Shown here: positions 1-11,145 of the stretch, piece by piece
How positions within the stretch are numbered: position 1 is the stretch's first letter
Layout of the letters: each line of letters starts with the position of its first letter
From: Musa acuminata AAA Group
Taxonomy: Eukaryota > Streptophyta > Magnoliopsida > Zingiberales > Musaceae
DNA: 64,000 bases
Direction: 5' to 3'
Assembly: GCF_036884655.1 (NCBI RefSeq)
Contig: NC_088347.1
Span: forward strand, 17,283,501-17,347,500
The notes under the pieces: generated by a model
Database searches by the model: none
Seen by the model: the letters and a program-made list of their open reading frames with translations, nothing else
Told to the model about the DNA's origin: nothing
Translations under genes and position numbers: made by a program

Positions 1-358
1 TGGTATGACTAAAATAGAGGAGATGATGGGCAAAGACGAAGAAATGAAATCATCTTTAAAAAAAAAAGCCTATGAAAATTTTTGAAGAAGGGAGAGCTAA
101 GTAGAAATTTCTCAAAATAATAGATTTTTTTTCAAAAATATCCTATTTTTAACTCAATAAATCAATTATTTAATGGACTATGTTTTTTTTTTCTATTAAA
201 ATAAATAACATCAAATAATAAATTTGACTAGCATTTAAGCTTAGTAGAGCTTCCCTTGAAACCATTGCCCTAAGAATTCTGGTTTAGGAACGACGAATTA
301 ACTTAGCTACAGACAGATTTGGTGGGTAAAGGGAGGATGTATCTGATGAGTTAAGCCC
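1..358. other. Upstream intergenic DNA, no gene seen
   Basis: AT-rich sequence with several A and T runs upstream of the actin promoter. No open frame of note and no recognisable repeat end was found. It may hold distal promoter elements of the actin gene, but nothing specific is visible. Confidence 0.5.
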
Positions 359-434
359 AGTCCAAATAAAGCCCAAATTTTAAATTGGGATATCCCAAAC
401 AATTTGGACATCTCAGTCCAAATAAAGCCCAAAT
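359..434 (+). promoter_or_regulatory. Duplicated 20-bp element in the actin promoter
   Basis: The 20-mer AGTCCAAATAAAGCCCAAAT occurs at 359-378 and again, identical, at 415-434, 56 bp apart. Both copies carry AGCCCA, the core of plant site-II-like (TGGGCT on the other strand) elements known from promoters of highly expressed growth-related genes. The pair lies 50-125 bp upstream of the TATA box. The regulatory role is inferred from position and duplication. Confidence 0.5.
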
Positions 435-484
435 GTCTCGGATGATACCCTAATTTTCCTTTTCTTTATCCAGTAATCTTTAGT

Positions 485-491
485 TATATAA
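485..491 (+). promoter_or_regulatory. TATA box of the actin gene
   Basis: TATATAA at 485-491 predicts a transcript start near 515-525. A pyrimidine-rich leader follows and runs into a consensus splice donor at 588, so the first leader exon would be about 65-75 nt. Confidence 0.6.
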
Positions 492-587
492 GCGAGTAAG
501 GTGATAACCCGTTTTCCTCTTCTGCGCTATTTCTTTGGTCTTAGTCGTCCCTTTTACTCAGCCCCCCAGTTTTCCTCTTCGACAAAG

Positions 588-1788
588 GTGAGAACCCGTT
601 TCCGCCGATCTCGTAGATCTGTTTCTTCGTCGATCGATTCTGCGCGCAGCTCCGTTTCTTCGTCTCGTATTTTGTTCGGGATATTGTAGATTTACGGTTT
701 GGTGCTCTGGATCTAGTGACCTCGAGCCCGATCGGCGTCTTCGAGGCGATCTTGTCTTTTCTTAAGAGGCGGACTTGTCGCGCTTAATTTTGAGTGGATC
801 GGGACCATCAGATCTAGAAATTACACGTTTATCTGATCGTGGATTCCTTTGATCATGATTCACATCGTTGTGCGAAAGTCTGCTATTTTTTTTTAATGAT
901 TTTCTTTTGTTCTGCCATCTCCTAATGATTATTTTGAGTCTCCTTTACTAATTTGTTGTCGGATCTGACCTTTTTATTGCATCCTTTTCGCGACAGTGAA
1001 TTTAGTAGAAAAAGAACCATTTTTTTTTCTTATTTTGCATCTCTGGTCCAATTTTTGCTCTCTTCGTAAGTAGCCAAAATTACGAAGGACGTACTAACAG
1101 GTTATATTGCTTGCAAATATTTAACAGATACAAGACATTGGAGACTAAGAAAGAACAGATTGGGTCGGTAAAGTAGGCTTTCATTCTAGTTTTTACTGAT
1201 TTCCAATATTACATTGGACTTTTTAATCTTCTGACCTTTTTAAGACTTGATATCTTCCGGATTCAATGTTAACATTTCAGCCATTTCTTCTCTTAATGTT
1301 TGATGCGGTTTAGCATTAGGTTATCTTCCTTCCAGATCTGTTGGTCCTTTGTTGTTAAAGGTAAACACGAAGTTCGCTGCTCTTCTTGCAAGAGTAGTTG
1401 ATCTTTTGTCGAGGAGAGCTAACAGATCCTAAGTCTTAAGGGGATCTTTTAAAAAGCCAAGCTCAATATCTTCTCTTCCTTAGAGATGTTATCTTTATGG
1501 AGAGAAGTAAGGGATAAAATCCACAAGATGTTTTCTTCCTGAGGGACTATGAACTCTCTCCTTTATATATTTAGAAGGAGAGAAAATCCACAAGATGTTT
1601 TAATTCTGTATTTTCTTAATAGTGCTACTCATACCAATGTTACTTGTATCAAATATTCAGTCACAACTCAAATGATAAAAAATATTTGAAAGGGAGAGTT
1701 CCTCGCTTTGGTTAATTTGTTCTTAATGCATGCCTTAGCACTAGTCTGTAACTGTAGGTTTGCTGATATCCTCATGTCCCTTCTTCAG
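588..1788 (+). other. Leader (5'UTR) intron of the actin gene
   Basis: A donor AAG/GTGAGA at 588 and an acceptor CCCTTCTTCAG ending at 1788 enclose 1201 bp of T-rich DNA. The acceptor lies 11 nt before the ATG at 1800. Plant actin genes typically carry a long intron just before the start codon, often enhancing expression; enhancement here is inference. Inside there are T-rich stretches and a near-repeated segment (AGAAAATCCACAAGATGTTTT-like, around 1515-1535 and 1578-1600). No other gene is visible inside. Confidence 0.8.
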
Positions 1789-1799
1789 ATTTATAGAAA

Positions 1800-3206
1800 A
1801 TGGCTGATGCTGAGGATATCCAACCTCTTGTTTGTGACAATGGAACTGGAATGGTCAAGGTCAGTCAGCTTGGTATTAGTAATTCTGTCTTTTTGGAAGT
1901 ATATTTTTGTGCTTCAATTCTGGGCATATATGCCAAACTGATTCGTGCTTCTCTTGCCTTTGTTGAACAGGCTGGATTTGCTGGTGATGATGCACCTAGA
2001 GCAGTGTTCCCCAGTATCGTTGGCAGACCTCGCCACACAGGTGTTATGGTTGGGATGGGCCAAAAGGATGCTTATGTTGGTGATGAGGCTCAGTCCAAAA
2101 GAGGTATCCTTACCTTGAAGTATCCAATTGAGCATGGAATTGTCAGCAATTGGGATGACATGGAGAAGATTTGGCATCATACCTTCTACAATGAGCTCCG
2201 TGTGGCTCCTGAGGAGCACCCGATACTTCTGACTGAAGCTCCTCTTAACCCCAAAGCAAATAGAGAAAAAATGACCCAGATCATGTTTGAAACTTTTAAT
2301 GTGCCTGCAATGTATGTCGCGATTCAGGCAGTCCTCTCCCTCTATGCTAGTGGCCGTACCACCGGTTAGTATCTGTCTGACTGATTAAGTAGGGTGATTT
2401 ACCATTTAAAATTATCATTTACTTGATTGGGCTATTATTTGTTAGGTATCGTGCTTGACTCTGGTGATGGTGTCAGCCATACTGTTCCAATTTATGAAGG
2501 ATATGCACTGCCTCATGCTATTCTTCGTTTGGATCTCGCTGGACGTGACCTCACCGATGCCCTCATGAAGATCCTTACTGAGAGAGGCTATTCTTTCACA
2601 ACAACTGCAGAACGGGAAATTGTAAGGGACATAAAGGAGAAACTTGCATACATCGCTCTTGATTATGAACAGGAGTTGGAGACTGCCAAGACGAGCTCAG
2701 CTGTGGAGAAAAGCTATGAACTCCCGGATGGGCAGGTCATTACCATTGGGGCTGAGAGATTTAGGTGCCCAGAGGTCCTCTTCCAGCCGTCACTGATCGG
2801 CATGGAAGCTGCTGGAATCCATGAGACCACATATAACTCCATTATGAAATGTGATGTTGATATCAGGAAAGATTTGTATGGAAACGTCGTGCTCAGTGGT
2901 GGCTCAACCATGTTCCCTGGTATTGCTGATCGTATGAGCAAGGAAATTACTGCTCTTGCCCCAAGCAGCATGAAGATTAAGGTGGTTGCCCCACCTGAAC
3001 GCAAGTACAGTGTCTGGATCGGAGGATCCATCCTTGCCTCACTTAGTACTTTCCAACAGGTATATCCTAGTCCTGGTTCCATGATATCAGTTTTTTGCAG
3101 ATATACGTGATGCATGACCTTGTCACACTTAAATATGCAGATGTGGATTTCAAAGGGTGAGTACGAGGAGTCTGGTCCAGCAATTGTCCACAGGAAATGC
3201 TTCTGA
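1800..3206 (+). CDS. ACT: Actin, four coding exons, 377 residues
   Basis: Cytoskeletal ATP-binding protein that polymerises into F-actin. Coding exons are 1800-1859, 1971-2364, 2446-3059 and 3141-3206; the introns of 111, 81 and 81 bp all have GT-AG ends. Splicing gives exactly 377 residues, the normal plant length, from [15 protein letters not shown] to IVHRKCF. Introns fall after codon 20, inside the Gly-152 codon and after codon 356, the classic plant actin positions. Visible family motifs include the phosphate-binding loop [17 protein letters not shown], the second nucleotide loop [10 protein letters not shown] and [10 protein letters not shown]. No frameshift or internal stop is seen, so the gene looks functional. 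The leader intron and TATA box lie upstream. The assignment to actin is firm; the particular paralogue cannot be told from this window. Confidence 0.97.
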
Positions 3207-4778
3207 GCTTCCATATATGTGGTGCTTTAGTTTCCTGTTCTGCAGGCAGATTTTTAGGTCCCAGTTGTGTCTTGATTGGAATGATAGGTTTGCCAAATAT
3301 TGTCAGATTTGCAAGTGAGATGCATGTCTGCTTTGAAAATGTATGGGCTTATAGAAGCCCCCTTGTTAGATGATGTTTTGGGTCAAAGCACCATCAGTAT
3401 TTGCAGTTGGTGTTGCTAGGAATCACCATCTTTTGGTCCTTCAGACCCGGTTTATTTGGGTTTGTAATGTGGATGCTGGTTCAGCATCTACAGGCTTGGT
3501 TTGTGCTCCATTTCTTCAGTTTATCTGGTACACAATTTGATGCATTTTATTGGAAATCATTGTATGAAGACTTGTTAAGTCTAAGCTTGTTGAAAAGACA
3601 TTGTGGTTTTGTTGGTTTTATGGCATTATTTTTATTCATCTCATCGACTGTCTTGTATTTTCTCACGAAATAGTTGAAACTAATTGAACCAATTAACAGA
3701 AAGGTTTAGTTTGGTCTCTATAAATTATGATGTTCTATGTAGCTTCCAGCTTCAAGATTTAACTACTTTTAAGCTTGATCTCTCGTGATGGATAACTGTT
3801 GGAACATTGAATGCTTGCATCAATACTGGTGCTTTTAATTTAATTTGAAGGGTATCTCAGTCTGACCTCTTTGTTATTTATCGAGTGCAGAGTATAAAAT
3901 AAAATAGTTGTATGTCCTTTTATGCCTACTCGTGTGTCCTATAAATAATAGCTGTCGCAGGCTCAATTTTCGTCTACCATTGTTCATTTTTGTTGCAGTC
4001 TGCCTTTGCTTTTGATGGCCTCAAGGAGTTTGTCTTCTTCTCTATCTTGACAAAATCATCACTCATTTCTCTTTCTTCTTATATATGTTCATAAATTCTT
4101 AATTCAAGGGGTTTTCTCTGACATGTTATTAGCATTTTGTGTTTTTGGTCTCTAATTCGAAGAGCTTCACCGAGTAATTTTGCCTTGGGTTAGTGGTAAG
4201 TTGGACATGTGTTTTGCTGAAGTAGAGCTATCCATGGATGAATTCATAACTTCTTCAGAATTAATCTTTACCCAGAAACCAAATGTTCTACTCATTCGTA
4301 CTCACCATTCGGACTACAAAGATCATAACTGACGAACCACAGAAACCATAGAACAACTCTTTGTTCGAGGACAGTGGCACCGAGTTGTTCCAACTCCGTT
4401 CTTGAAGAGGAAGACTTAATCCATTCTCACTAGAAATGCTTTCGATGTAAGAAGCCATCGCGACTGAGTAAAAAGCTAATGCCAATTCGACATGTTGAAC
4501 TTTATTTTCTGATGGATCGATACACAAATAACACTTCAACAATCCTTTCTTTATTGAGTGCAGCTCGGTCAGACGCTTCTCGAGAACAGAAAGAAGGTCA
4601 GAGGAAAACCACACCAAAAAAATTTCTGAGATGCATCAAATCTCAGGAAAAAAGAATGAAAATTGGGAGCTCCATCAACGAACTCCCAAGACATATTTCA
4701 ATAGAATTATAGCTAAAAAGAAACACTCAAACTAGAAACGGAGAGATCATCCATCCCAAAACGACAGCTAATTATCCT
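3207..4778. other. Actin 3'UTR and intergenic spacer
   Basis: T- and G-rich 3' untranslated sequence follows the actin stop. AT-rich stretches that could serve for polyadenylation lie around 3540-3680 and an AATAAA-type motif lies near 3898. Short open frames here, for example 3401-3673, have no domain character. The last few hundred bases before 4779 should include the 3'UTR of the minus-strand peptide gene. No further gene or mobile-element end was found. Confidence 0.55.
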
Positions 4779-5128
4779 TCACGGACTCGGACTGGGAGAG
4801 TTGCTTGATTCATCAGTAGTTTCTGCAACCAAGTACACCAAACAGTTAAGTTACAGAACTGGACATTAGCCCATCACAGTATCTTACCTGCTTTCTTGCT
4901 CTTCTCGAAGAGGCTGTGGTAGCATTTGACATTGCAGAAGAATCTCCAGTTCTTGCTTGCGAGGCACTGGTCATGGCATTCCTGGGAGGAGGGGGATCCG
5001 CTCGTCGCTGGCGCCGGCGAGGCGACGATGGACATCGCGGCAGGCGAGATGGCGTCGGAGGTCACCGGTGCAGCTGTCAGAAGAAGCAAGCACAGGAGGA
5101 GCAGGATGGCCATGCAGCTCGCCCTCAT
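4779..5128 (-). CDS. Small secreted cysteine-rich peptide, alpha-hairpinin-like
   Basis: Two exons on the minus strand, 5128-4888 and 4822-4779, joined across a 65-bp intron with donor CAG/GTAAGA and acceptor TTGGTTGCAG. The product is 94 residues. It starts with a strong signal peptide (MRASC, then a Leu-rich core, about residues 1-26), then an Ala/Ser/Pro-rich spacer, then CHDQC and CNVKC, i.e. C-x3-C-x9-C-x3-C, a charged helix and a Ser/Pro tail. This cysteine spacing is that of helical-hairpin (alpha-hairpinin) peptides, which include antimicrobial and protease-inhibiting members; the function here is inference. An upstream in-frame ATG at 5227 overlaps the TATA box, so it cannot be in the mRNA. 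Without splicing the frame would end after only four more codons. Alternative: an unrelated CxxxC signalling peptide. Confidence 0.75.
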
Positions 5129-5224
5129 GGTGGTTGCCGACGTAGCTTTCTCGGTCTGATAGAGGTTGTGATAGGATTTTTGGGTGCAGTGAGCGTGTGT
5201 TGAGGAAGACGAGAGACGAGGAGG

Positions 5225-5232
5225 CATTTATA
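5225..5232 (-). promoter_or_regulatory. TATA box of the cysteine-rich peptide gene
   Basis: On the minus strand 5232-5225 reads TATAAATG. Transcription should begin about 30 bp downstream, near 5195-5205, giving a leader of about 70 nt before the ATG at 5128. The ATG at 5227 is part of this box, which excludes it as the translation start. Confidence 0.65.
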
Positions 5233-5428
5233 CCGACGCAGGGTGGCTATTCTTGGACAGTTCTCTTGTACGTACGGTGGCTATGGCCTTTGAACATGAT
5301 AATGGATGACGACGGAGGAGAAGAAGTCGTGGGAAAGAAGCGTTGGACCATTTCCGACCTCGTGTTCTTCTGTTGCTTAGGAGAGTTCATTTCTCCGGAT
5401 TTTTATAAGAATTTTTGGGCGAATATTA

Positions 5429-5573
5429 GAAAATAATCCATCTTTTTGGGGGGTTTTTTTTTTTCGGAAGTGTTATAATATTTTTAGTAATATGTAAAAA
5501 AATATTATAATATTACTGTTGAAAATAGTTATGTGATGGAGTAGGATGATACTGTTGAAAATAATCCATCTTT
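5429..5573. repeat. 17-bp direct repeat around a short AT-rich insert
   Basis: GAAAATAATCCATCTTT is present at 5429-5445 and 5557-5573. Between them lie a T-run, an AT-rich palindromic stretch with AATATTATAATATT and a segment matching inverted family D sequence. This could be a target duplication plus insert, or a rearrangement scar; no clear transposon ends were found. Confidence 0.4.
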
Positions 5574-6618
5574 CACGACCTAACGCTCTCCCTTCATTAG
5601 AGCAAGGGATCAATGACTTTCACGGAAGTCCCACCTTTATGGTATCATGGCGTTGACATGCTCATGGCCCTACTATCCGTCGCCTCACATCTACATCCCT
5701 TTTCTTCATGATCAGTAGATATGTTTCTGTGGCACTATTTCGAGTCTATCTCCATTCTAACTGATGCTTGATTTTTTGGGTAGCTAAGTCCCTCTAGACT
5801 CGTCATCACTTCCTTATCCTTTTCGACCCCCTACTTCAACACCTTTGTGTTCTCCAAGCAGTTCCCTTTGGTCGATGGAAAGATAGACTACAACTTCATG
5901 CATAGCCTCTGCCATCATGTTATAGGGTTTGCACCGATTCTATTCTCCTTAGCTTCTTTGGTAGCAACGTTCACTTACTCGACCTTGTCCTCTGACTTGC
6001 CGAGCTTCCTTAAGTGAATATGGGCTCTGGAGCAGTCCAACTCTCCAATTGCTTCGATCATACCTCTATATGATCAAGTCTCTCCTATGGGACTCACTGG
6101 TACTTGCATTCTAACTTTTCCCTCGGTGGTACATAGCCCCCATATGTTGATGACCAAAACTTTCATCCGATGCAAAATTCGATGCACGCACGGAAGACCC
6201 GCCTCTACGGTACCATAGTCTTCACTCCTTAAATCCATAACCCTTCTTGCCGTCATGTTGTTCACCGAAGTGGAGCTCCTAGTAGCTCCCGATCATACCT
6301 CCATATGATAATGTTCCTCACGGGGCTAGATTCGTATGTATCGTATTGTCACGAACTGTTTCACTATAATAATATACTGAAGGAAGTACCACTGTAATAA
6401 TATAATATTAATACTTTGAGTTTTCAAAATATGATGAACTATTGATATCATCTATTTTTCACCTTTGGGTGAAATATTGATATATCTAGTGTTCACTTAT
6501 TATCATTTATGAAAGACTGATACCATCCTTATGGAATAGTGTTGTTACCTTTGAGTATATAACTTTAAACTACAAGATATCCAAAACAGTATCATCCTAC
6601 CCCATCACATAACTATTT
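5523..6618. repeat. 34-bp inverted repeat bracketing a chimeric repeat
   Basis: The 34 bases at 5523-5556 are the reverse complement of 6585-6618 with one mismatch. The right arm is normal family D sequence, also present in the other D copies. The left arm is an inverted piece of the same sequence. The arms enclose about 1.03 kb made of family B internal sequence and the start of D. Confidence 0.7.
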
Positions 6619-6721
6619 GAAATAAATTCTCCTTTAGAATTATATAAATCTCCTAATTATATGCACCATCGTGAATATTATTTTATTTAATTTCATTTAG
6701 GATCAATTCCATAATGTATTC
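5567..6721 (-). repeat. Chimeric repeat: family B internal fragment joined to repeat D
   Basis: 5567-6353 matches inner sequence of family B in reverse orientation (as at 25493-26280 and 46770-47590). After CACGAACTGTTTCAC near 6353 it switches to AT-rich repeat D. The same join occurs near 26283, so the two copies share ancestry as a fused unit. The copy stops near 6721, where D continues elsewhere. No coding function is seen; the small open frames are by-products. Confidence 0.7.
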
Positions 6722-7108
6722 TATGTTATAGTGTTTTCCTGATACTGTGAAAATAAAAACACTATAATATAACATTTTTTTTTACTTTAATACAGTGTTT
6801 TTCTAATGTTATTGAAAAATTATAAAATTATATAAAAAATATAAACATAATATTTTTTATAAAATTTGTATAAAATATATTATAGTGATTTTATACTACA
6901 TTATTATGTTTTAAGGTAATATTAGAAATATTATAATAACATCTTAACTAGACTGATACAAACTATGGACTGATCAATAGGAAAAAAAAATATATATATT
7001 TTAGATATTAGGCAAAAAAGTAAAACGTTGCTTGAGAATTATGAAGATTAGGGGCGTTTCCTAGAAAAATAGAGGAATATTTTCTAAGAATTTGCTAAAA
7101 TTTTTATC

Positions 7109-7139
<31 letters not shown>

Positions 7140-7790
7140 ATGAAAGGATAGAATATCTTTTCTTCGTTATATAATCAATTATGGATCACAGAAAAGAATG
7201 AAGTCGATTTGATATCTTTTTCTTATTGTATAATTAATTATAGATATAATAAAATCAAAATTTGATGGTCCATCTAATTTGGAAGGATGGAGAGGATGTG
7301 ATCTCTGTTTCTTATGGCTCAATTCCAGAACGTCACAAATCAAGTTATGCAAAAGGTTCACAAAAGATTAATGGATGCTCTGTAGAGTACAAATGTTTGC
7401 TATGTAGAAAGATAATGAAAGCTCAATATCTAAAGAGAGAGGGTCAGTGTGCATAAGAAATCAAAATTTTTTACCTTCCTTTATATTTCGAGGAGAACAA
7501 CTTTATGTAATTAGTGAGGAAGTAATTATAAATGGACGCTTTTTCTATAACATACTTAGATTTTTTTTGAAAGGTGTCATCTTTTTTATTTTTTTTTATC
7601 AAATAGTATATTTAATTTAAAAAAATCTCAAATACTCTTCAAAGGTTTCTTTCACCAAATTCTATCATTATTTTTTATTTGTTTTGTTTGTAATATTTTT
7701 TAATAATATTAATAATATTTTATTAAGGTTTTAAAAATATTATAAATGATATCATATTGTACCTCCTTAGTAGTCATTATTCATAGATTA
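6722..7790. other. AT-rich spacer with hairpin and (AT)13 run
   Basis: An imperfect palindrome at 6723-6774 has ATGTTATAGTGTTTT facing its complement across a short loop, as in small inverted-repeat elements. A pure (AT)13 run lies at 7109-7134. Around 7145-7255 a ~65 bp segment (ATATCTTTTCTT and following) is imperfectly repeated. A 64-residue open frame at 7262-7456 contains one CxxC but matches nothing I recognise. No convincing gene. Confidence 0.45.
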
Positions 7791-8573
7791 TTATAATATT
7801 ATATTTTTAAACATACAATTGATTTGATTGAGATTAGAAGTCAATTTATATAAGAAATTTTTAAAGGATAATTTAATTATTTTTTAAATTAAAGATATTA
7901 TTTGAAAAAAATAAAATATTTAAAATTATGAATATTTTCTAAGAAAACCATCAGTTATAAAAACTATTATCTAATTTAATATGAATTATATATCATTTTG
8001 ATTTGATTATAACATGTTGATTGATTCTATAACATGTTATTCATAGATTATTATAATATTATATTTTTATACATACAATTGATTCGATTGAGGTTAGAAT
8101 TCAAATTATATAAGAAAGTTTTAAAGGATAATTTTTTTTTAAATTAAATATATTATTTGAAAAATAATAAAATAAAAAATATTTAAAATTATGAATATTT
8201 TTCTAAGAAAAATATCGGTTATAAAAACTATTATCTAATTTAATATGAATTATATATCATTTTGATTTGATTATAACATGTTACTTGATTCTATAACATG
8301 TTATTTATATATTATTATAATATTATATTTTTATACATACAATTGATTCGATTGAGGTTAGAAGTCAAATTATATAAGAAAGTTTTAAAGGATAATTTAA
8401 TTATTTTTAAATTAAATATATTATTTGAAAAAAATAATAAAATAAAAATATTTAAAATATTGAATATTTTTCTAGAAAAATTATTGGTTACAAAAACTGT
8501 TATCTAATTTAATATGAATTACATATCATTTTGATTTGATTATAACATGTTGATTGATTCTATAACATGTTAT
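7791..8573. repeat. Three tandem AT-rich units of about 250-268 bp
   Basis: Units start at 7791, 8041 and about 8305, each with TAGATTATTATAATATT-like sequence, and end with CTATAACATGTTATTC. They differ by small indels and scattered substitutions. The array ends abruptly at about 8573 against GC-rich sequence. Confidence 0.8.
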
Positions 8574-8773
8574 TCGCTCCTCGTACGCCTCGGTCTCCTC
8601 CACGAGCATCGAGAAATCCCCCTAACCTAGAGGTCCTCGATCGAAAGGAGTCCGACATTCTTCGTTTTATCGAGGACCAAGGCCTCGGCAACGATTTCAT
8701 CATGCTATTTGATGATCGACCTCTTCTCTTTCTTTTTCAATCTTGTTCGACTGGAGTCCCTTCTCCCTCTTAG
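8567..8773 (+). other. GC-rich open stretch, possible gene or element fragment
   Basis: After the AT-rich array the composition switches to GC-rich, with an open frame encoding a Pro/Arg-rich start (APRTPRSPPRASRNPP) and then a mixed segment (KESDILRFIEDQGLG). I do not recognise it. It may be a captured exon or a piece of a retroelement gag region, or the frame may be chance. Confidence 0.25.
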
Positions 8774-8856
8774 ATGATGTTTAGTGTAAACGAAATAGGT
8801 CGATAACAGGGAATCTTCCGAGCCTATGGTGACACCAAAGTAGGCTGTGAAATTGT

Positions 8857-9361
8857 TGTTAGCATTAAATCTGTAATCATACTATCTATAATGCGAAAAA
8901 ACTTTTAGCCAAGATTGAAATCAAATAAAATTAGATCTAACAATATTACGATGCAAATATTTCATTGTTGTTCAGAAGAACAAACCTTATCTGATCTACA
9001 AGTGCCCCATCATCAAATCTGAGATATCAATCTACAAGGAGAACTAAATCTTTCTCTCTTCCTATCCTTTGACAGGACCACTTAAATTGATGGTTAGGGA
9101 AAAGGGTTAAGAGACAAATTATAATTCTTGAACTAAATCCTCTATGAGATGCTTCTATTTAGCCCCTAAAGGTCCTGTCTATTTATAGGTGAGAGCAGAG
9201 GATTTAGGATAAGTTATTAAGAGAGTTCCTCCCATCAATGTTATCTCTAAAGAATCCTACTTTAACATGAACTTCTTTTCTATTAGCGAATAACCAAAAT
9301 CAGAATACAATTATATCTATAATATAACTTACCTAATTAAATAGGGCCACATAATCTAACA
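8857..9361 (-). mobile_element. Probable LTR of decayed copia element E
   Basis: Read on the minus strand the segment starts TGTTAGATTATGTGGCCC and ends ATTTAATGCTAACA, so it has TG...CA ends, about 505 bp. It carries a TATAAATA-type box (complement of 9180-9187). It sits where the 3' LTR of the minus-strand pol remnant to its right should be. The partner 5' LTR was not found. Confidence 0.6.
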
Positions 9362-10626
9362 TTCATCCGCTTGGCTCATTAATTGGTAAGATACAAAAAC
9401 ACTTAAAATTAAAAATAAATAAATAAAATTTATTTAAAAAATAATTTGACTCAATTGGATTATGAAATTTTAGAAAAACTATAAACACGCATGTGAATTT
9501 TTAAAAATAGGCTAATAAGTCTAATAAATATAATAATACTATATTAAGTCTGACTAACAATACGAGTCATAACGATTATATGTCATAAATGTCACACTTC
9601 AGTCTATGTACCACAATATTGTTAGGCTTTCCTAATGCAGTCCAAAATGACCCATATAATTTATCTTATCAAAATAATCCTATCATCACATTCAACTATA
9701 ATATATACATATATAATTGTGAATAGGATAGCAGAAACAAATAACTTAAGTATGTAAGCAAGAATGTTAATTATAGTATCTACTCAAACATGCATCACCA
9801 TATCCTTTATCGATTGCTCACAAACCCAATCATAAGAACATATTCTTTCAAAATACTTTAGATTATAAGTTCTAAGTGAATAAACTAGTAATCAATACAT
9901 TGAAAATCAAGTAATTAATTGACATTGGATATTTCTAGACTCCTCATCTCTTAACATCAAGTACTTTATACCATAATGCATAGAGATGTAATAGTACTTA
10001 TAGAGAAGAAAACTACTGCAATATCACAAAATATCTTCAATGACTTGGTAATTGAGTTTGACTACACTAAGTCTTGAGATAAAATTTCATAATCCAAAAG
10101 TTTAATCAGTGGCCTCATGCCACAAAATCAACTTCTATTAATAATAATAATAAATTATCTCTCTAGTTAATATAGATATTAACCGTAAGGTAGAGTTTCG
10201 AAGCAATTTATACAATTAGCATCTAAAAAAAATACCATCATTTCAAGCTTATATAATTTATGAGCATATAATCATTTGTCCCTTCCTGATATCTTATTAC
10301 TTTCTCTATAGTCCTTTAGTATTTTTACTTCTAGGTAATTCCAATATATACCTATTATTTTAACTGTAAAACTGATATCTTTTCTGACACAAGCTTGAGT
10401 ATAGACTTCTAACTATGTATATACAAAGAATATCTTCTTTATCTGATTCTTTTCAAACCATTTAATATTGACTAAAATTTTGCTTTTATGATTTACTGAA
10501 CAAAGTTATATATTAAAATCTTTTCAAGACTCGGTTGATATATCTTTTTTAAGACAGTTTTCACAATCATTGTGGTCTATCTTTGAATTACTCAATGTTA
10601 ATAATATAAGATGTCTCATTCATATC
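9362..10626 (-). pseudogene. Decayed copia pol, end of RT and beyond (element E)
   Basis: The minus strand translated across stops and shifts just left of 10621 gives TSYIINIE.FKDRPQ and KRYINRVLKRF, matching the conserved copia RT segment after the YVDD region (ASYVIGIEIxRDRSQ...YIERVLKRF type). Further left similarity fades in the part expected to hold RNase H. AT content is high and stops are dense. It continues on the far side of element A1, at 20662 and beyond. Confidence 0.65.
10622..10626. repeat. Target site duplication of A1, left copy
   Basis: ATATC directly precedes the 5' LTR and is repeated at 20657-20661 directly after the 3' LTR. The 5-bp length is normal for copia integrases. 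Confidence 0.9.
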
Positions 10627-11145
10627 TGTTGAATCTCGGGTTTTGATGATGAAGTCAATTGTCATTTGTTATCTAATCTATGTGTTGAGATAAGTGTGCA
10701 GGATTAACTACGATAAGAGTAAGACAAGCAGCAGGTGTTGCGCCGGAGTCAAGATCAGTATCACGTTGGGAGTTCGAGAGTTCGACGGAAGTTCGGACGG
10801 TCGTCGGAGGTTCAGCGTGAACAGATCCGAGAAGTCCAGAAGCTTGCCAAGCGAAGCTCGTCGGAACTCACCAAGTGGATCGTCGCAAGTCCAGGAGTAT
10901 GCCGGATGTCCGCAGAAGGATCACCGAGGGTTATCGGTTGATCGACGGAAGTTGGCCGGAAACTCGCCGGAAGAAGCGATTGACGCATCGGAGCAAAGCT
11001 GCAGAAGTTGTCTTAGAGTTAATCGTAGTTAGCATGATGATTAAGCATGAAAATGGGAGGTGATCCCATTAGCTTAATCTTGGGGCAATTGGGCCCCTGA
11101 AAAGATTCAAAGTGGGCCGAATGGAGTGAACCATTCGGACCCTGA

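Noticed and set aside
3401..3673. 90-codon frame after actin
   Set aside because: Lies in the actin 3'UTR, low complexity and hydrophobic by T-richness, with no supporting signal.
5129..5227. Upstream in-frame ATG extending the cysteine-rich peptide
   Set aside because: The ATG is part of the TATA box, and the signal peptide begins at the later Met at 5128.
7262..7456. 64-codon frame with CxxC, possible zinc-binding gene
   Set aside because: Too short, a single CxxC, sits in AT-rich repetitive DNA, no promoter or homologue recognised.
10694..11032. Arg/Ser-rich frames in A-family LTRs (also 18430-18768)
   Set aside because: Same U3 sequence in each LTR, several overlapping frames open at once, no domain.
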